A stretch of DNA of 64,000 nucleotides from JALEFZ01 sp038527485. GTDB lineage: Bacteria > Bacteroidota > Bacteroidia > J057. The DNA is taken from positions 1-64,000 of the forward strand of contig JBCBFT010000002.1 in the NCBI GenBank assembly GCA_038527485.1, in the 5' to 3' direction. Shown one piece after another: positions 54,279 through 63,194 of the stretch (the stretch's first letter is position 1; each line of letters begins with the position of its first letter). Made by a program: the position numbers and the translations under genes. Under the pieces are notes generated by a model. It was not told the origin of the DNA. It searched no databases and saw only the letters and a list, made by a program, of their open reading frames with translations.

Positions 54279-55763
54279 ATGCAAGTCTTTGAGTATCTGG
54301 TATTAAGCATTTATGGGATTGCACTTGTGTTGATTGTCCTCTATAGCATAGGACAGCTTCACTTGATCGTAACATTTTTGCGCAGACGTAAAAAAACGCA
54401 AGCTGTCCCCCCTCTCGAAGGAGATGAAAATCTTCCTTTCGTCACCATTCAGCTCCCTATTTTCAATGAGCTGTATGTGGTAGAGCGCCTCCTAGACGCC
54501 ATGGCGGATATGGATTATCCCAATGACCGCTATGAAATCCAACTTTTGGATGATTCTACAGACGAAACAGTAGCCGTAGCGGCTGCCAAGATCAAGGAAC
54601 TACAAGCACGAGGTATACAGGCACATCACGTCCGTCGCCCTGAACGCAAAGGATTCAAAGCTGGCGCTCTGGGATATGGTTTGGATTATGCCAAGGGTGA
54701 TTACATCGCCATATTTGATGCCGACTTTGTTCCTCGACCCAACTTCCTTCGTGCGACGCTATCCAACTTTACCGATGACAATATCGGTGTGGTGCAGGCG
54801 CGTTGGGAGCACATCAATCAAGATTATTCTCTATTCACAGAAGCACAGGCATTCTTCCTGGATGCTCACTTTACAGTAGAGCAGTTTAGCCGTGACCAAG
54901 GGGGATTCTTCATGAACTTCAATGGGACAGCAGGTGTCTGGCGCAAGGAATGTATCATCGACGCAGGTGGTTGGGAATATGATACCCTAACAGAAGACCT
55001 AGATCTGAGCTACCGCGCGCAAATGAAGGGCTGGAAATTCAAATATGTGGATGAGATCGGCGCACCTGCAGAACTTCCTGCCGAGATGGGCGCCATCAAA
55101 TCGCAGCAGTACCGATGGATGAAAGGTGGAGCGGAGGTCGCAAGGAAGATGCTGACTCAAATCTGGCGTTCGGATATCCCTTTGCTACACAAACTTCACG
55201 GGACAATGCACCTACTAGGTAGCTCTGTCTTTGTACTTGTACTTATGCTAGGTGCAACGAGTGTGCCCCTTCTTTATTTGAAGCATGAAGTATTCAGTGG
55301 CGACATAGACTTCCTAATTGTTCCTGTCTCTCTACTCTTAATCAGTTTCCTCATACTTGCGGTGTTTTACATGCTCACGATCATGCGTCGTGAACCCGAT
55401 TTTATTACGGCTTTCAAGCGATTTCTCCGCAATTATATTCCCTATCTCGCATTGTCCATGGGGCTTTCCCTACATAATACCATTGCAGTAGTACAGGGTT
55501 TTAGTGGGAAAAGAACACCCTTTATACGGACACCTAAATTCAACTTGAAGAATAGATCTGATAACTGGAAAGCAGTCAAATATAAATCTCGGAGAATCAA
55601 ACCGAGTGTATATGCAGAGCTGATCATGGCAATATATTTTTGCTTGGGCGTAGCTATGTGTTTCTATTTCAAGGACTTTAGCAACATGCCTTTTTTATTA
55701 ATGCAGATGTTGGGCTTTGGTGCAGTCAGCCTCTACAGTTTTCGCCATGCTTATATGAGATAA
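54279..55763 (+). CDS. Processive-type family 2 glycosyltransferase (cellulose-synthase-like)
   Basis: 494 aa. One helix near 6-35, then the GT domain: 'FVTIQLPIFNELYVVERLLDAM', 'IQLLDDSTDET', 'IAIFDADFVPRPNFL', 'FNGTAGVWRKECI', 'TLTEDLDLSYRAQ' with TED and 'KSQQYRWMKGGAEVARK' with QxxRW, which together indicate a processive inverting enzyme. The C-terminal half has ~4-5 helices. It should make a beta-linked glucan or similar polysaccharide across the inner membrane. There is no PilZ domain, BcsB or cellulase next to it. A terminator follows the stop. Confidence 0.9.
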   Translation: MQVFEYLVLSIYGIALVLIVLYSIGQLHLIVTFLRRRKKTQAVPPLEGDENLPFVTIQLPIFNELYVVERLLDAMADMDYPNDRYEIQLLDDSTDETVAVAAAKIKELQARGIQAHHVRRPERKGFKAGALGYGLDYAKGDYIAIFDADFVPRPNFLRATLSNFTDDNIGVVQARWEHINQDYSLFTEAQAFFLDAHFTVEQFSRDQGGFFMNFNGTAGVWRKECIIDAGGWEYDTLTEDLDLSYRAQMKGWKFKYVDEIGAPAELPAEMGAIKSQQYRWMKGGAEVARKMLTQIWRSDIPLLHKLHGTMHLLGSSVFVLVLMLGATSVPLLYLKHEVFSGDIDFLIVPVSLLLISFLILAVFYMLTIMRREPDFITAFKRFLRNYIPYLALSMGLSLHNTIAVVQGFSGKRTPFIRTPKFNLKNRSDNWKAVKYKSRRIKPSVYAELIMAIYFCLGVAMCFYFKDFSNMPFLLMQMLGFGAVSLYSFRHAYMR

Positions 55764-55796
55764 GGTTGGATATTTTTCTGTTCAATTTGTAATATA

Positions 55797-55828
55797 TGTC
55801 AGAAATCTTATGGGTTTCTGACATTTTT
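55797..55828 (+). terminator. Rho-independent terminator after GT2 gene
   Basis: TGTCAGAAA/TTTCTGACA (55797-55805 and 55815-55823) is a perfect 9-bp stem with a 9-nt loop, followed by TTTTT. Confidence 0.85.
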
Positions 55829-55879
55829 GCTTTAAATTTTCCTTAAATCTATCCAACTTTTCATCTTACAGTTACAACA

Positions 55880-57853
55880 ATGGAAAAACAAGTCTCCCTC
55901 TTATGGCTTGGAGTTTTATGCCTCCTTGCAGTCCCTTCCTATGGACAAAAACTCTACCGATTCGGAAAATTTGATCAAGCACAACTAGAGATGACAGAGG
56001 ATGAAGTATTTCCCGACGCGGAAGCACTTATCCTATTGAGTGATGGTTATTCACATATGATTGTCCAACCAGGAGCGGGCATTCGTATAAGAAATAACTA
56101 CCACATCAGAATCAAAATTCTCAAAGAATCAGGATTTGACTACGCAGAAGTTGAAATTCCATTTTTTCGAGAAGGAGGTGCTCAACTACTTAGTAACATC
56201 AAAGCCTCTACCTTTAACTTGACAGAAAGTGGCAAGATGATTGAGCAAAAACTCGATCGAAAAAGCTTCTTTGAAGAAGAGAAACCTGGGGGTTTGGTGA
56301 TTAAGAAATTTACCTTTCCCAATGTCAAGGAGGGAACCATTGTCGAGTACCAGTACTCTATCACAGGGGGCATTGCCTATCCTCCCACATGGTACTTTCA
56401 ACAATCTATCCCGACGAAGCGTTCACGACACTCCTTTAAAGTTCCCAACGGTTTTTTCTACCAGCCGATGATGCTAGGAGAAGTATCCAACCTAAATAGA
56501 GAGGAAAGAAGTGCCCCAAGTGAAGTAATAGGTACAGACCGTGAGATCATCTATACAGGAACAGATATTCCTGGTTTGAAGGATGAAGCGTATGTACTCA
56601 ATATGCGTAACTACTTCGGACGTATTCGCTATCAATTAAAGAGTATCAATGTCCCTGGGTATGCCGAGACGATAGGTTCTACTTGGGCAGAGATTGCGCA
56701 AGAATACCGCGAATATGCAGGCTTTGGTGGGGTTGCATTCAACAAGATCCTGGGTCGAAGGGTCCTTGATCGTGCGCTAAGTACGAGAGGAGAAAATGAG
56801 GATAAACTGGCGACTGTCTATGCCTACTGCCGATTCAACACCAATCAAGGAAACTACTTCAGTGAGTACACAAATATATCTTCCAGTACGCTCCCTGGTG
56901 GAAAAGAACCCCTTACAAGCGGAGCTGTTAATCTGATGCTGGTTGCGGGCCTCAGAGCGGCGGGATATCAAGCCTTTCCTGTGATTGTCAGCACCCGAAG
57001 CAATGGCGCTATTCAAAGCTTTTTTCCTGACGATGCCCAGTTCAACCACGTACTGGCCTATGTAAAGCTGGATGAAGACTATATCTTGATGGATGCCGTA
57101 TCCGATGGATATGGTCCTGATATGCTCCCTTGGCATGACCTCAATACAGGTAGTCAAGGGATGCTCATCTCCCCCACTGGCTATAAGTGGATTTCCCTTG
57201 CCCCTAAGTACAACGGAAAACACAACTGTAATGCCACGCTGAAACTCTCGGCTGATGGAACACTCTCAGGTAAGTTTTCCTTCACAGAAAAAGGATATAG
57301 TGGAGCATCTGCACGGATTGCCTATAAGGATGTGGATGAAGATCCACGCAAATGCGCCATGGATCATTTTATCGATACCGAAAATGAGATCGAGATCACA
57401 GAAATCGAGGTGAATGGAGAGAAAGAAATTACTGCTCCCTTCAAAATGAAATTCCAGATGGAAACAGATGGCTATGTGCAGACCGCAGGGGACCGTATGT
57501 ATATCCAGCCTATGCTATTTGAGCAGTTTTCAGATAATCCGTTCAAAGCAGAAAAGAGGACATATCCTGTAGACTTTGGCTATGCCCGCAACAACAGTTA
57601 TATGCTCAACTTAGAAATACCCGAAGGATATGTAATCGAGGAGAGTCCACAACCTGTTCGCATCTCTACACCCGATAAGTCTGCCACATTCGTATTCAAT
57701 GTGATGGCTATGGGAAACCGTGTCCAGTTGATCTCCCAGATGCAACTCAATAAATCTCAATACCTCAGCAAAGAGTATGAAGCACTCCGTCAACTCTACG
57801 ACATGATGGTACAGAAACATGGGGAACAAATTGTGCTGAGGAAGGAGAGTTGA
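55880..57853 (+). CDS. DUF3857 transglutaminase-like exported protein
   Basis: 657 aa with signal peptide (VSLLWLGVLCLLAVPSYGQ). The DUF3857 domain (~50-200) has 'NYHIRIKILKESGFDYAEVEIPF' and 'VKEGTIVEYQYSI'. The transglutaminase core near 320-420 shows 'SGAVNLMLVAGLRAAGYQAFPVIVSTRSNG', 'DDAQFNHVLAYVKLDEDYILMDAV'. The position of the catalytic Cys is occupied by Ser-Gly-Ala, so protease or transglutaminase activity is doubtful, as in other Bacteroidota members. The role is unknown; envelope binding is plausible. A perfect hairpin terminator follows. Confidence 0.85.
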   Translation: MEKQVSLLWLGVLCLLAVPSYGQKLYRFGKFDQAQLEMTEDEVFPDAEALILLSDGYSHMIVQPGAGIRIRNNYHIRIKILKESGFDYAEVEIPFFREGGAQLLSNIKASTFNLTESGKMIEQKLDRKSFFEEEKPGGLVIKKFTFPNVKEGTIVEYQYSITGGIAYPPTWYFQQSIPTKRSRHSFKVPNGFFYQPMMLGEVSNLNREERSAPSEVIGTDREIIYTGTDIPGLKDEAYVLNMRNYFGRIRYQLKSINVPGYAETIGSTWAEIAQEYREYAGFGGVAFNKILGRRVLDRALSTRGENEDKLATVYAYCRFNTNQGNYFSEYTNISSSTLPGGKEPLTSGAVNLMLVAGLRAAGYQAFPVIVSTRSNGAIQSFFPDDAQFNHVLAYVKLDEDYILMDAVSDGYGPDMLPWHDLNTGSQGMLISPTGYKWISLAPKYNGKHNCNATLKLSADGTLSGKFSFTEKGYSGASARIAYKDVDEDPRKCAMDHFIDTENEIEITEIEVNGEKEITAPFKMKFQMETDGYVQTAGDRMYIQPMLFEQFSDNPFKAEKRTYPVDFGYARNNSYMLNLEIPEGYVIEESPQPVRISTPDKSATFVFNVMAMGNRVQLISQMQLNKSQYLSKEYEALRQLYDMMVQKHGEQIVLRKES

Positions 57854-57920
57854 TCAATGATTTATATAAAACTGATTACCAGCTATATACAAATAAAAGA
57901 ATATTTATTTTGATCTACAG

Positions 57921-57950
57921 AAATGGGTCTGCTTTTCAGCAGACCCATTT
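57921..57950. terminator. Bidirectional terminator between DUF3857 and sod
   Basis: AAATGGGTCTGC/GCAGACCCATTT is a perfect 12-bp stem with a 6-nt loop TTTTCA, flanked by A and T runs, between two converging genes. Confidence 0.9.
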
Positions 57951-57998
57951 TCATAATAAAGCTAAAGCTGACGTGATGTATAAGCAATATATGAAAAC

Positions 57999-58610
57999 TT
58001 ATGCGTTTTTGTACAGCTCGGTCACTTTTTCCCAGTTGATCACATTGAAGAAAGCATCAATGTAAGCTGGGCGCTTGTTCTGATAATTCAAATAATAAGC
58101 GTGCTCCCAGACGTCAAGACCTAGGATCGGCGTACCGCGCTCTGCTTCATCCACTACATCCATCAAGGGATTGTCTTGATTGGGTGTAGAGGTAACTGCG
58201 AGAGAGCCATCGGCCTTTTTGATCAGCCATGCCCATCCCGAACCAAAACGCGTAGCCGCCGCTTTAGAAAAAGCTTCCTTGAATGCATCGTAAGAACCAA
58301 AAGCAGAGTTGATGGCATCACCAATTTCTCCTTCAGGTGCTCCGCCTCCGTTGGGTCCCATGACCTCCCAGAAAAGCCTGTGATTGAAGAAACCACCTCC
58401 ATTGTTACGGACACCTGTAGAAGCAGAAGATACACTGGCAAGAATATCCTCGATAGACTTATCTGCCAATTCTGTACCTTCGACAGCAGCATTTAGCTTA
58501 TTTGTATATCCTGCGTGGTGACGATCATGGTGGATTTCCATTGTCTGCGCATCAATATGTGGTTCTAGCGCATCATTTGCATAAGGAAGAGGAGGAAGCG
58601 TAAAAGCCAT
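57999..58610 (-). CDS. sodA: Superoxide dismutase, Fe/Mn family
   Basis: 203 aa. The metal ligands are His27 ('MEIHHDRHHAGY'), His77 ('GGFFNHRLFW'), Asp166 and His170 ('GLDVWEHAYYLNY'). 'TSTPNQDNPLM' puts Gln145 in the C-terminal half, as in manganese enzymes, so Mn or cambialistic use is likelier than strict Fe. It converts superoxide to peroxide and oxygen in the cytoplasm. The minus-strand -7 box at 58654-58661 and a palindrome at 58684-58698 lie between it and the divergent DUF92 gene. Confidence 0.95.
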   Translation of the reverse strand: MAFTLPPLPYANDALEPHIDAQTMEIHHDRHHAGYTNKLNAAVEGTELADKSIEDILASVSSASTGVRNNGGGFFNHRLFWEVMGPNGGGAPEGEIGDAINSAFGSYDAFKEAFSKAAATRFGSGWAWLIKKADGSLAVTSTPNQDNPLMDVVDEAERGTPILGLDVWEHAYYLNYQNKRPAYIDAFFNVINWEKVTELYKNA

Positions 58611-58653
58611 AATTGTTCTTATTTTGTTGAAGGTTATTTGCTTGTGATTAACT

Positions 58654-58661
58654 CAAAAGTA
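58654..58661 (-). promoter_or_regulatory. -7 box (TACTTTTG) before sod
   Basis: A perfect TAnnTTTG match 44 bases upstream of the sod ATG, giving a leader of ~37 bases. Confidence 0.5.
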
Positions 58662-58683
58662 ACACAAAAAGGTATATTTAAAA

Positions 58684-58698
58684 ACCGTTGAAAACGGT
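58684..58698. promoter_or_regulatory. 15-bp palindrome ACCGTT-gaa-AACGGT
   Basis: A perfect 6-3-6 inverted repeat just upstream of the sod -33 region and 61 bases before the divergent gene at 58760. It sits where a repressor or activator could control both. Confidence 0.4.
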
Positions 58699-58759
58699 AT
58701 ATGTTCCCTAAAAGGAAATAATATGAAAGCAGCTCATCCTCAGGTTTTTCTTCTCCATC

Positions 58760-60088
58760 ATGACGCAGCATTATAAGAGAAAATTTGTTCACCTAGCCAT
58801 GATTGGCTTTGCCTTGTTTATCGGGCGGATCCCGCCTTGGGCCATCAGTGCTGCCGCTTTCACAGCCTTCCTCTTTGTCTACTTCGTTCTGCCACGCATC
58901 GGAGGAGACAAGCTGCAATCCGACAGGCAACAATTCCGAAATATAGACCTAGGCCTTGTGTTGTATCCCATAAGCCTCACATTGATCAGTCTGATTTTCT
59001 TTCGACAACAAGTCTTTATGGCCATCGCTTGGGGAGCGATGGGATTTGGTGATGCCTTCGCATCGATTTTTGGAAAAATCATGAAGCGCTATCCCATTCC
59101 GTGGAATCCACACAAAACGATCATGGGTTCCCTCATGTTTTTTGTAGGGGGGCTAGGCGGTACTATGGGACTCCTTCATTTGCTGCCCTCCTCCATTTTC
59201 CTAGATCTCCCCATCGAAAAGTGGTTTCTCATCGTCTATGTCACGCTCTTCCTTTCTGCTATCGTAGAGACAATTCCTGGCCTGATCAATGACAATTTCT
59301 CCGTTCCGATTTTTGCCGCAGTCTGGGCATTTATCCAATATCAGCTCATCCTGCATGGTGCATTCTTTTTCCCGACAAACTTCATAGCAGGATTCGCTGT
59401 CGTCGGACTTTTTGTAGTACTCAGCTGGGCTAGCGGCAAGATAGATGTCATCGGCGCAATGACAGGAGGCGTGATTGCCTCGGGTCTATTTTTAGGAGGG
59501 GGATTCCCTTTGCTGGGGCTGCTCTTTGTATTCTTTGTCATAGGAACCGTCGCATCTTCATGGAAAAAAGGAGAGAAAAAGCAGGCAGGTCTTTTACAGG
59601 AAAATGAAGGCAAACGTTCCATCAATAATGCCTTGGCCAATGGAGGAGTTGCAGGGCTTTTGGGATTTCTTGCTTGGAGTTTTCCTACACAAGCCCCCCT
59701 TTTGCAAATTATGGCAGCTGCTACACTGGCCGCGGCCACCTCGGATACTCTCGCGTCTGAACTGGGAAATGTCTACGGCAAACGCTACGTCCATGTACTT
59801 ACGGGCAAACCTGGGCAAAGAGGCCGAGATGGGGCCATTAGTTGGGAGGGAACCTTCGCAGGATTCGTAGGGAGCGTGATCATTGGGTTACTTTTTTTTA
59901 TGGGGACGCACGCTACTTGGATAGGTATGGTGGGAATCGTTCTTGCAGGAGTAGTAGGCAACTACGCAGATTCTGTCCTCGGTGCGACGCTGCAGCGTAG
60001 TGGTCTGATGGATAATGATACCGTCAATTTTTTCAATACCATTCTTGCGGCCTTATTCGCAGGAGGGTTTTATATGCTAATCAATTAA
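58760..60088 (+). CDS. Fused prenyl-alcohol kinase and DUF92 (VTE5-VTE6-like) membrane protein
   Basis: 442 aa with ~12 helices. Residues ~1-205 resemble the SEC59/VTE5 phytol or dolichol kinase family: 'KRKFVHLAMIGFALFIGR', 'MAIAWGAMGFGDAFASIFGK', 'PWNPHKTIMGSLMFFVGG' and 'AIVETIPGLINDNFSVPI'. Residues ~215-442 are the DUF92/TIGR00297 family, related to plant VTE6: 'IGAMTGGVIASGLFLGGG', 'ATSDTLASELGNVYGK', 'GRDGAISWEGTFAGFVGS'. In plants these two act in turn, phytol to phytyl phosphate to phytyl diphosphate. A fusion would salvage a prenyl alcohol to its diphosphate in one protein. The substrate is inferred. Confidence 0.8.
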   Translation: MTQHYKRKFVHLAMIGFALFIGRIPPWAISAAAFTAFLFVYFVLPRIGGDKLQSDRQQFRNIDLGLVLYPISLTLISLIFFRQQVFMAIAWGAMGFGDAFASIFGKIMKRYPIPWNPHKTIMGSLMFFVGGLGGTMGLLHLLPSSIFLDLPIEKWFLIVYVTLFLSAIVETIPGLINDNFSVPIFAAVWAFIQYQLILHGAFFFPTNFIAGFAVVGLFVVLSWASGKIDVIGAMTGGVIASGLFLGGGFPLLGLLFVFFVIGTVASSWKKGEKKQAGLLQENEGKRSINNALANGGVAGLLGFLAWSFPTQAPLLQIMAAATLAAATSDTLASELGNVYGKRYVHVLTGKPGQRGRDGAISWEGTFAGFVGSVIIGLLFFMGTHATWIGMVGIVLAGVVGNYADSVLGATLQRSGLMDNDTVNFFNTILAALFAGGFYMLIN

Positions 60089-60185
60089 TATGTTTTAGAC
60101 ACTTTAGCTAATGGGTAAGTCCTAGATTATTAAGTAAATAAATAGACGTTTGCGGGTCATCGAACATATCTATCTACCTCCCCGC

Positions 60186-60998
60186 TCAAAGAAGCAAGGC
60201 ACGCTCAGCTTCGTCTAGTTTCCCACAAGCAATAAAATGCGGATTGTACAGATCCTCTTTATTGTAGAATAAAGGACTTCCATCTGCTGCCTGAAAAGTA
60301 TGTCCTCCTGCCTCCGAGAGGATGATCTCTGCTGCGGCAATGTCCCATTCCATCGTAGGTCCAAATCGGGGATACACATCGGCTTTGCCATCTGCTATCC
60401 GCAACATCTTCAAAGCGCTTCCTTGAGGGATAGTGACAGGGTCCTTGAACCTTTGCATGTAGATTTTCTCTCCCTCTCGTATGTGACTCCTAGAGCAGGT
60501 CAGTCGTAAACCCGCAGCTTGAGGTGCAAAAGGATCGCAGTGAATCTGCCTCTTTTTGTTCCTTACATGCTGAAATGCACCCTTGCCCTCTACAGCAAAA
60601 AAAGTCTCACCTGTCATCGGTACATGGACACATCCCAACACAGGACGTCCCTCTTCGATCACCGCAATGTTTACAGTAAATTCTCCACTCCTTGAAATAA
60701 ACTCCTTGGTCCCATCCAAAGGATCTACCAGCCAAAACTGCTGCCAGTACTTCCGCTCCTCAAAGGGAATCTCCTCACTTTCTTCAGATAAGATCGGGAT
60801 AGAAGGGGTCAAGGCCTGTAAGCGTGTAGCAATCAATTGATGGGCTTGCTCATCGGCGAGTGTGAGGGGAGAGTCGTCTGCTTTGTACTGGATCTTGAGT
60901 TCACCTGCATCTCGCTCATAGATACTTCGAATCAAATCCCCTGCATCTATCGCAATTTGAATGACGCGGGAAGCTATGTGAAGGTCGTGGATGTTCAT
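60186..60998 (-). CDS. cysQ: 3'(2'),5'-bisphosphate nucleotidase
   Basis: 270 aa, inositol-monophosphatase superfamily: 'KADDSPLTLADEQAHQLI', 'PILSEESEEIPF' (metal-binding Glu), 'WLVDPLDGTKEFISRSGEFTVNIA' (the CysQ form of DPIDGT) and 'GPTMEWDIAAAEIILSEAGG'. It removes the 3' phosphate from PAP formed in sulfate activation, or acts on similar bisphosphates. It is 66 bases from trxB, with a terminator between them. Confidence 0.92.
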   Translation of the reverse strand: MNIHDLHIASRVIQIAIDAGDLIRSIYERDAGELKIQYKADDSPLTLADEQAHQLIATRLQALTPSIPILSEESEEIPFEERKYWQQFWLVDPLDGTKEFISRSGEFTVNIAVIEEGRPVLGCVHVPMTGETFFAVEGKGAFQHVRNKKRQIHCDPFAPQAAGLRLTCSRSHIREGEKIYMQRFKDPVTIPQGSALKMLRIADGKADVYPRFGPTMEWDIAAAEIILSEAGGHTFQAADGSPLFYNKEDLYNPHFIACGKLDEAERALLL

Positions 60999-61001
60999 GC
61001 C

Positions 61002-61042
61002 ACAAATTAAAAAGAAACGGTCACGTCTGCACGCGACCGTTT
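61002..61042 (-). terminator. Rho-independent terminator after trxB
   Basis: AAACGGTCACG (61015-61025) pairs with CGCGACCGTTT (61032-61042) with one mismatch; on the minus strand TCTTTTTAATTT follows. Confidence 0.85.
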
Positions 61043-61064
61043 CCTCATTTATATATCCGATAGC

Positions 61065-62042
61065 TTAGGAAGCTACAGAAACTTCTTCAGATACTGCCTC
61101 TTGCGTGGCAAGCCAACGCTCAGCATCAAGTGCTGCCATACAGCCTGTCCCCGCAGCAGTGACCGCCTGGCGGTAGTGCTTGTCCGCAGCATCTCCGCTC
61201 GCAAAGACACCTTCCACATTGGTACGTGTAGAACCTGGCTCGACGATTAGATAACCTGCTTCATCCATGTCTAGCTGGCCTTCGAAAATGGACGTACTAG
61301 GCTTATGTCCAATCGCTACGAAAAACGCGCTCGCAGGAATCAAGGACTTCTCCATGGTCTTGTTATTGATCACATGGACATTCTCCACTTTATTTTCACC
61401 TGAAATATCTACAGCCTCTGTATTCCAGTAGATTTTGATATTCTCCGTAGCTTTCACACGGGACTGCATGATCTTGGAAGCACGCATTTCATCACGACGA
61501 ACCAGCATATGTACCGTGGTCGCTAGTTTGGAGAGGTAAAGTGCTTCCTCAGCAGCGGTATCACCTGCTCCTACAATGACCACTTCAGTACCTTTGAAGA
61601 AGAAACCATCACAGACGGCACAAGCACTGACTCCTTTGTTCGCGTAGCTTTGCTCAGCTTCGATACCTAGCCACTTGGCTTTGGCACCCGTAGAGATGAT
61701 CACAGCATCTGCTGTATATTCTGTCCCATCTCCTGTCCACAGACGCTTAGGAGTAGCTTCCAGGTCTACCTTTGTGATGTTTTCGTACTTCATACGTGTA
61801 CCGAAACGATCCGCTTGCTTGCGGAAGTCTTCCATCATCTCAGGTCCCATGATGCCTTTGGGATAACCAGGATAGTTCTCGACATCATTGGTGATCATGA
61901 GCTGCCCACCTGGCTGCTCTCCACTGAACATCAGAGGTTTTAAATCAGCACGTGCTGCATAGATGGCTGCGGTATAGCCTGCAGGTCCAGAGCCGATGAT
62001 GATCAACTGTTCGTGTCTATCTTGTCCGTTTACTTGACTCAT
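61065..62042 (-). CDS. trxB: Thioredoxin-disulfide reductase
   Basis: 325 aa flavoprotein. FAD motif 'LIIIGSGPAGYTAAIYAARAD', redox pair 'SACAVCDGFFF' with Cys141 and Cys144, NADPH motif 'VVIVGAGDTAAEEALYLSKL' and C-terminal FAD motif 'VEGVFASGDAADKHYRQAVTAAGTGCMAA'. It reduces thioredoxin with NADPH and so supplies DsbD and the thioredoxin proteins of this window. The terminal ~10 residues (SEEVSVAS) are a short extension. Confidence 0.97.
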   Translation of the reverse strand: MSQVNGQDRHEQLIIIGSGPAGYTAAIYAARADLKPLMFSGEQPGGQLMITNDVENYPGYPKGIMGPEMMEDFRKQADRFGTRMKYENITKVDLEATPKRLWTGDGTEYTADAVIISTGAKAKWLGIEAEQSYANKGVSACAVCDGFFFKGTEVVIVGAGDTAAEEALYLSKLATTVHMLVRRDEMRASKIMQSRVKATENIKIYWNTEAVDISGENKVENVHVINNKTMEKSLIPASAFFVAIGHKPSTSIFEGQLDMDEAGYLIVEPGSTRTNVEGVFASGDAADKHYRQAVTAAGTGCMAALDAERWLATQEAVSEEVSVAS

Positions 62043-62257
62043 AGTTTTATCGTTGTTTTTTCCCCTCGCCGCTTATCTCATAGTATATACTAATCGGCGC
62101 TCCTACTTGTTCTTTCCCCTCTGTACGTATTTGTAATTGAAACGTTGAACTATCCCATTAAGTTATTCGAATATCATACATTCTTAAAGTGAATGTTGTC
62201 CTCAATGCGACAGATGCTCATTTTGGGAGAGATCGATTTAAAATTAGGAGATCTCAA

Positions 62258-62290
62258 TAAAAAAGAAAAGCCCCTAAAGGTGGGGCTTTT
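62258..62290 (-). terminator. Rho-independent terminator after FKBP gene
   Basis: AAAAGCCCC/GGGGCTTTT (62266-62274 and 62282-62290) is a perfect 9-bp stem with a 7-nt loop; on the minus strand C and six T follow. Confidence 0.9.
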
Positions 62291-62325
62291 TACTTAAGTT
62301 AATTCTTAGGAATAACTGTTTTTCT

Positions 62326-63000
62326 TTACTCCACGATATCGATGAGTTCGATATCAAATATCAATGTAGAGAATGGTCCGATACGGGGAGGTCTTCCCTG
62401 CTCACCATAAGCCATTTTGTAGGGGATGAAAAAGCGATACTTAGACCCAACGGACATCAACTGCACACCTTCGGTCCAGCCAGAGATCACGCCATTAAGT
62501 GCAAACTCAATCGGCTCACCTCTTTGAACAGAGCTATCAAAAATAGATCCATCTACCAGACGTCCTTCATAGTGGACCCGCACCTTTGTGCTAGCAGAAG
62601 CGGGCTTAGGTCCGTCTGCCTCTTGTAAGACTATATACTGCAATCCACTTTCAGTCTCTTTGACTCCTTCTTTTGCACGGTTCTCAGCTAAGAAACTATT
62701 CTCCTTTTCGATCATTTGTTGGCGTTGAGCAGCTTGTGCTTCTACCTGAAATTGCTGAAGCAAGCGGCGCACCTCTGTATCAGTTAGATTATTGGCTTTG
62801 GCCATTCCGTCTACGAGTCCCCGAAAGACGAGATCGCTATTGAGCTTCAGGTCAAGTGAAGAAAGATTATTTCCCAAATCTACTCCCAAAGCATAGGACA
62901 TACTGTCCACCTTGTTTTCCAACTTACCTTCCTCTTGAGCATAGACAGCGCAGCCTATCCATCCCAAAAGCACACAGAGTATACTTAATCTTTTGACCAT
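62326..63000 (-). CDS. FKBP-type peptidyl-prolyl isomerase, exported
   Basis: 224 aa. A signal peptide (LSILCVLLGWIGCAVYAQ) has a possible lipobox W-I-G-C. An FKBP N-terminal dimer domain (~30-115: 'SMSYALGVDLGNNLSSLDLKL', 'LLQQFQVEAQAAQRQQ') precedes the catalytic FKBP domain (~120-224): 'VRVHYEGRLVDGSIFDSSVQRGEP', 'GWTEGVQLMSVGSKYRFFIP' and 'LIFDIELIDI'. It folds periplasmic or outer-membrane proteins by proline isomerisation, in the manner of FkpA or Mip. Confidence 0.93.
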   Translation of the reverse strand: MVKRLSILCVLLGWIGCAVYAQEEGKLENKVDSMSYALGVDLGNNLSSLDLKLNSDLVFRGLVDGMAKANNLTDTEVRRLLQQFQVEAQAAQRQQMIEKENSFLAENRAKEGVKETESGLQYIVLQEADGPKPASASTKVRVHYEGRLVDGSIFDSSVQRGEPIEFALNGVISGWTEGVQLMSVGSKYRFFIPYKMAYGEQGRPPRIGPFSTLIFDIELIDIVE

Positions 63001-63129
63001 TGTTCTTGCTGTATTTGTTCTTTATTGTTTGGGTTCAAGTTCAGGTGAAATTCTTGAATAAGCAAATTCAAAGAGGAGGCGAGTAGGATAAAAGATAGCC
63101 TCTACTCCCCTGAATATCTGGACTAAAAT

Positions 63130-63164
63130 TTTCTCAAAAAGAAAAGCTCTCCTAAAGGAGAGCT
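63130..63164 (-). terminator. Rho-independent terminator after the last gene
   Basis: AGCTCTCC/GGAGAGCT (63145-63152 and 63157-63164) is a perfect 8-bp stem with a TAAA loop; on the minus strand TTTTCTTTTTG follows. Confidence 0.88.
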
Positions 63165-63194
63165 GATAAGTATATTTTTGTTCATGTAAATCCT

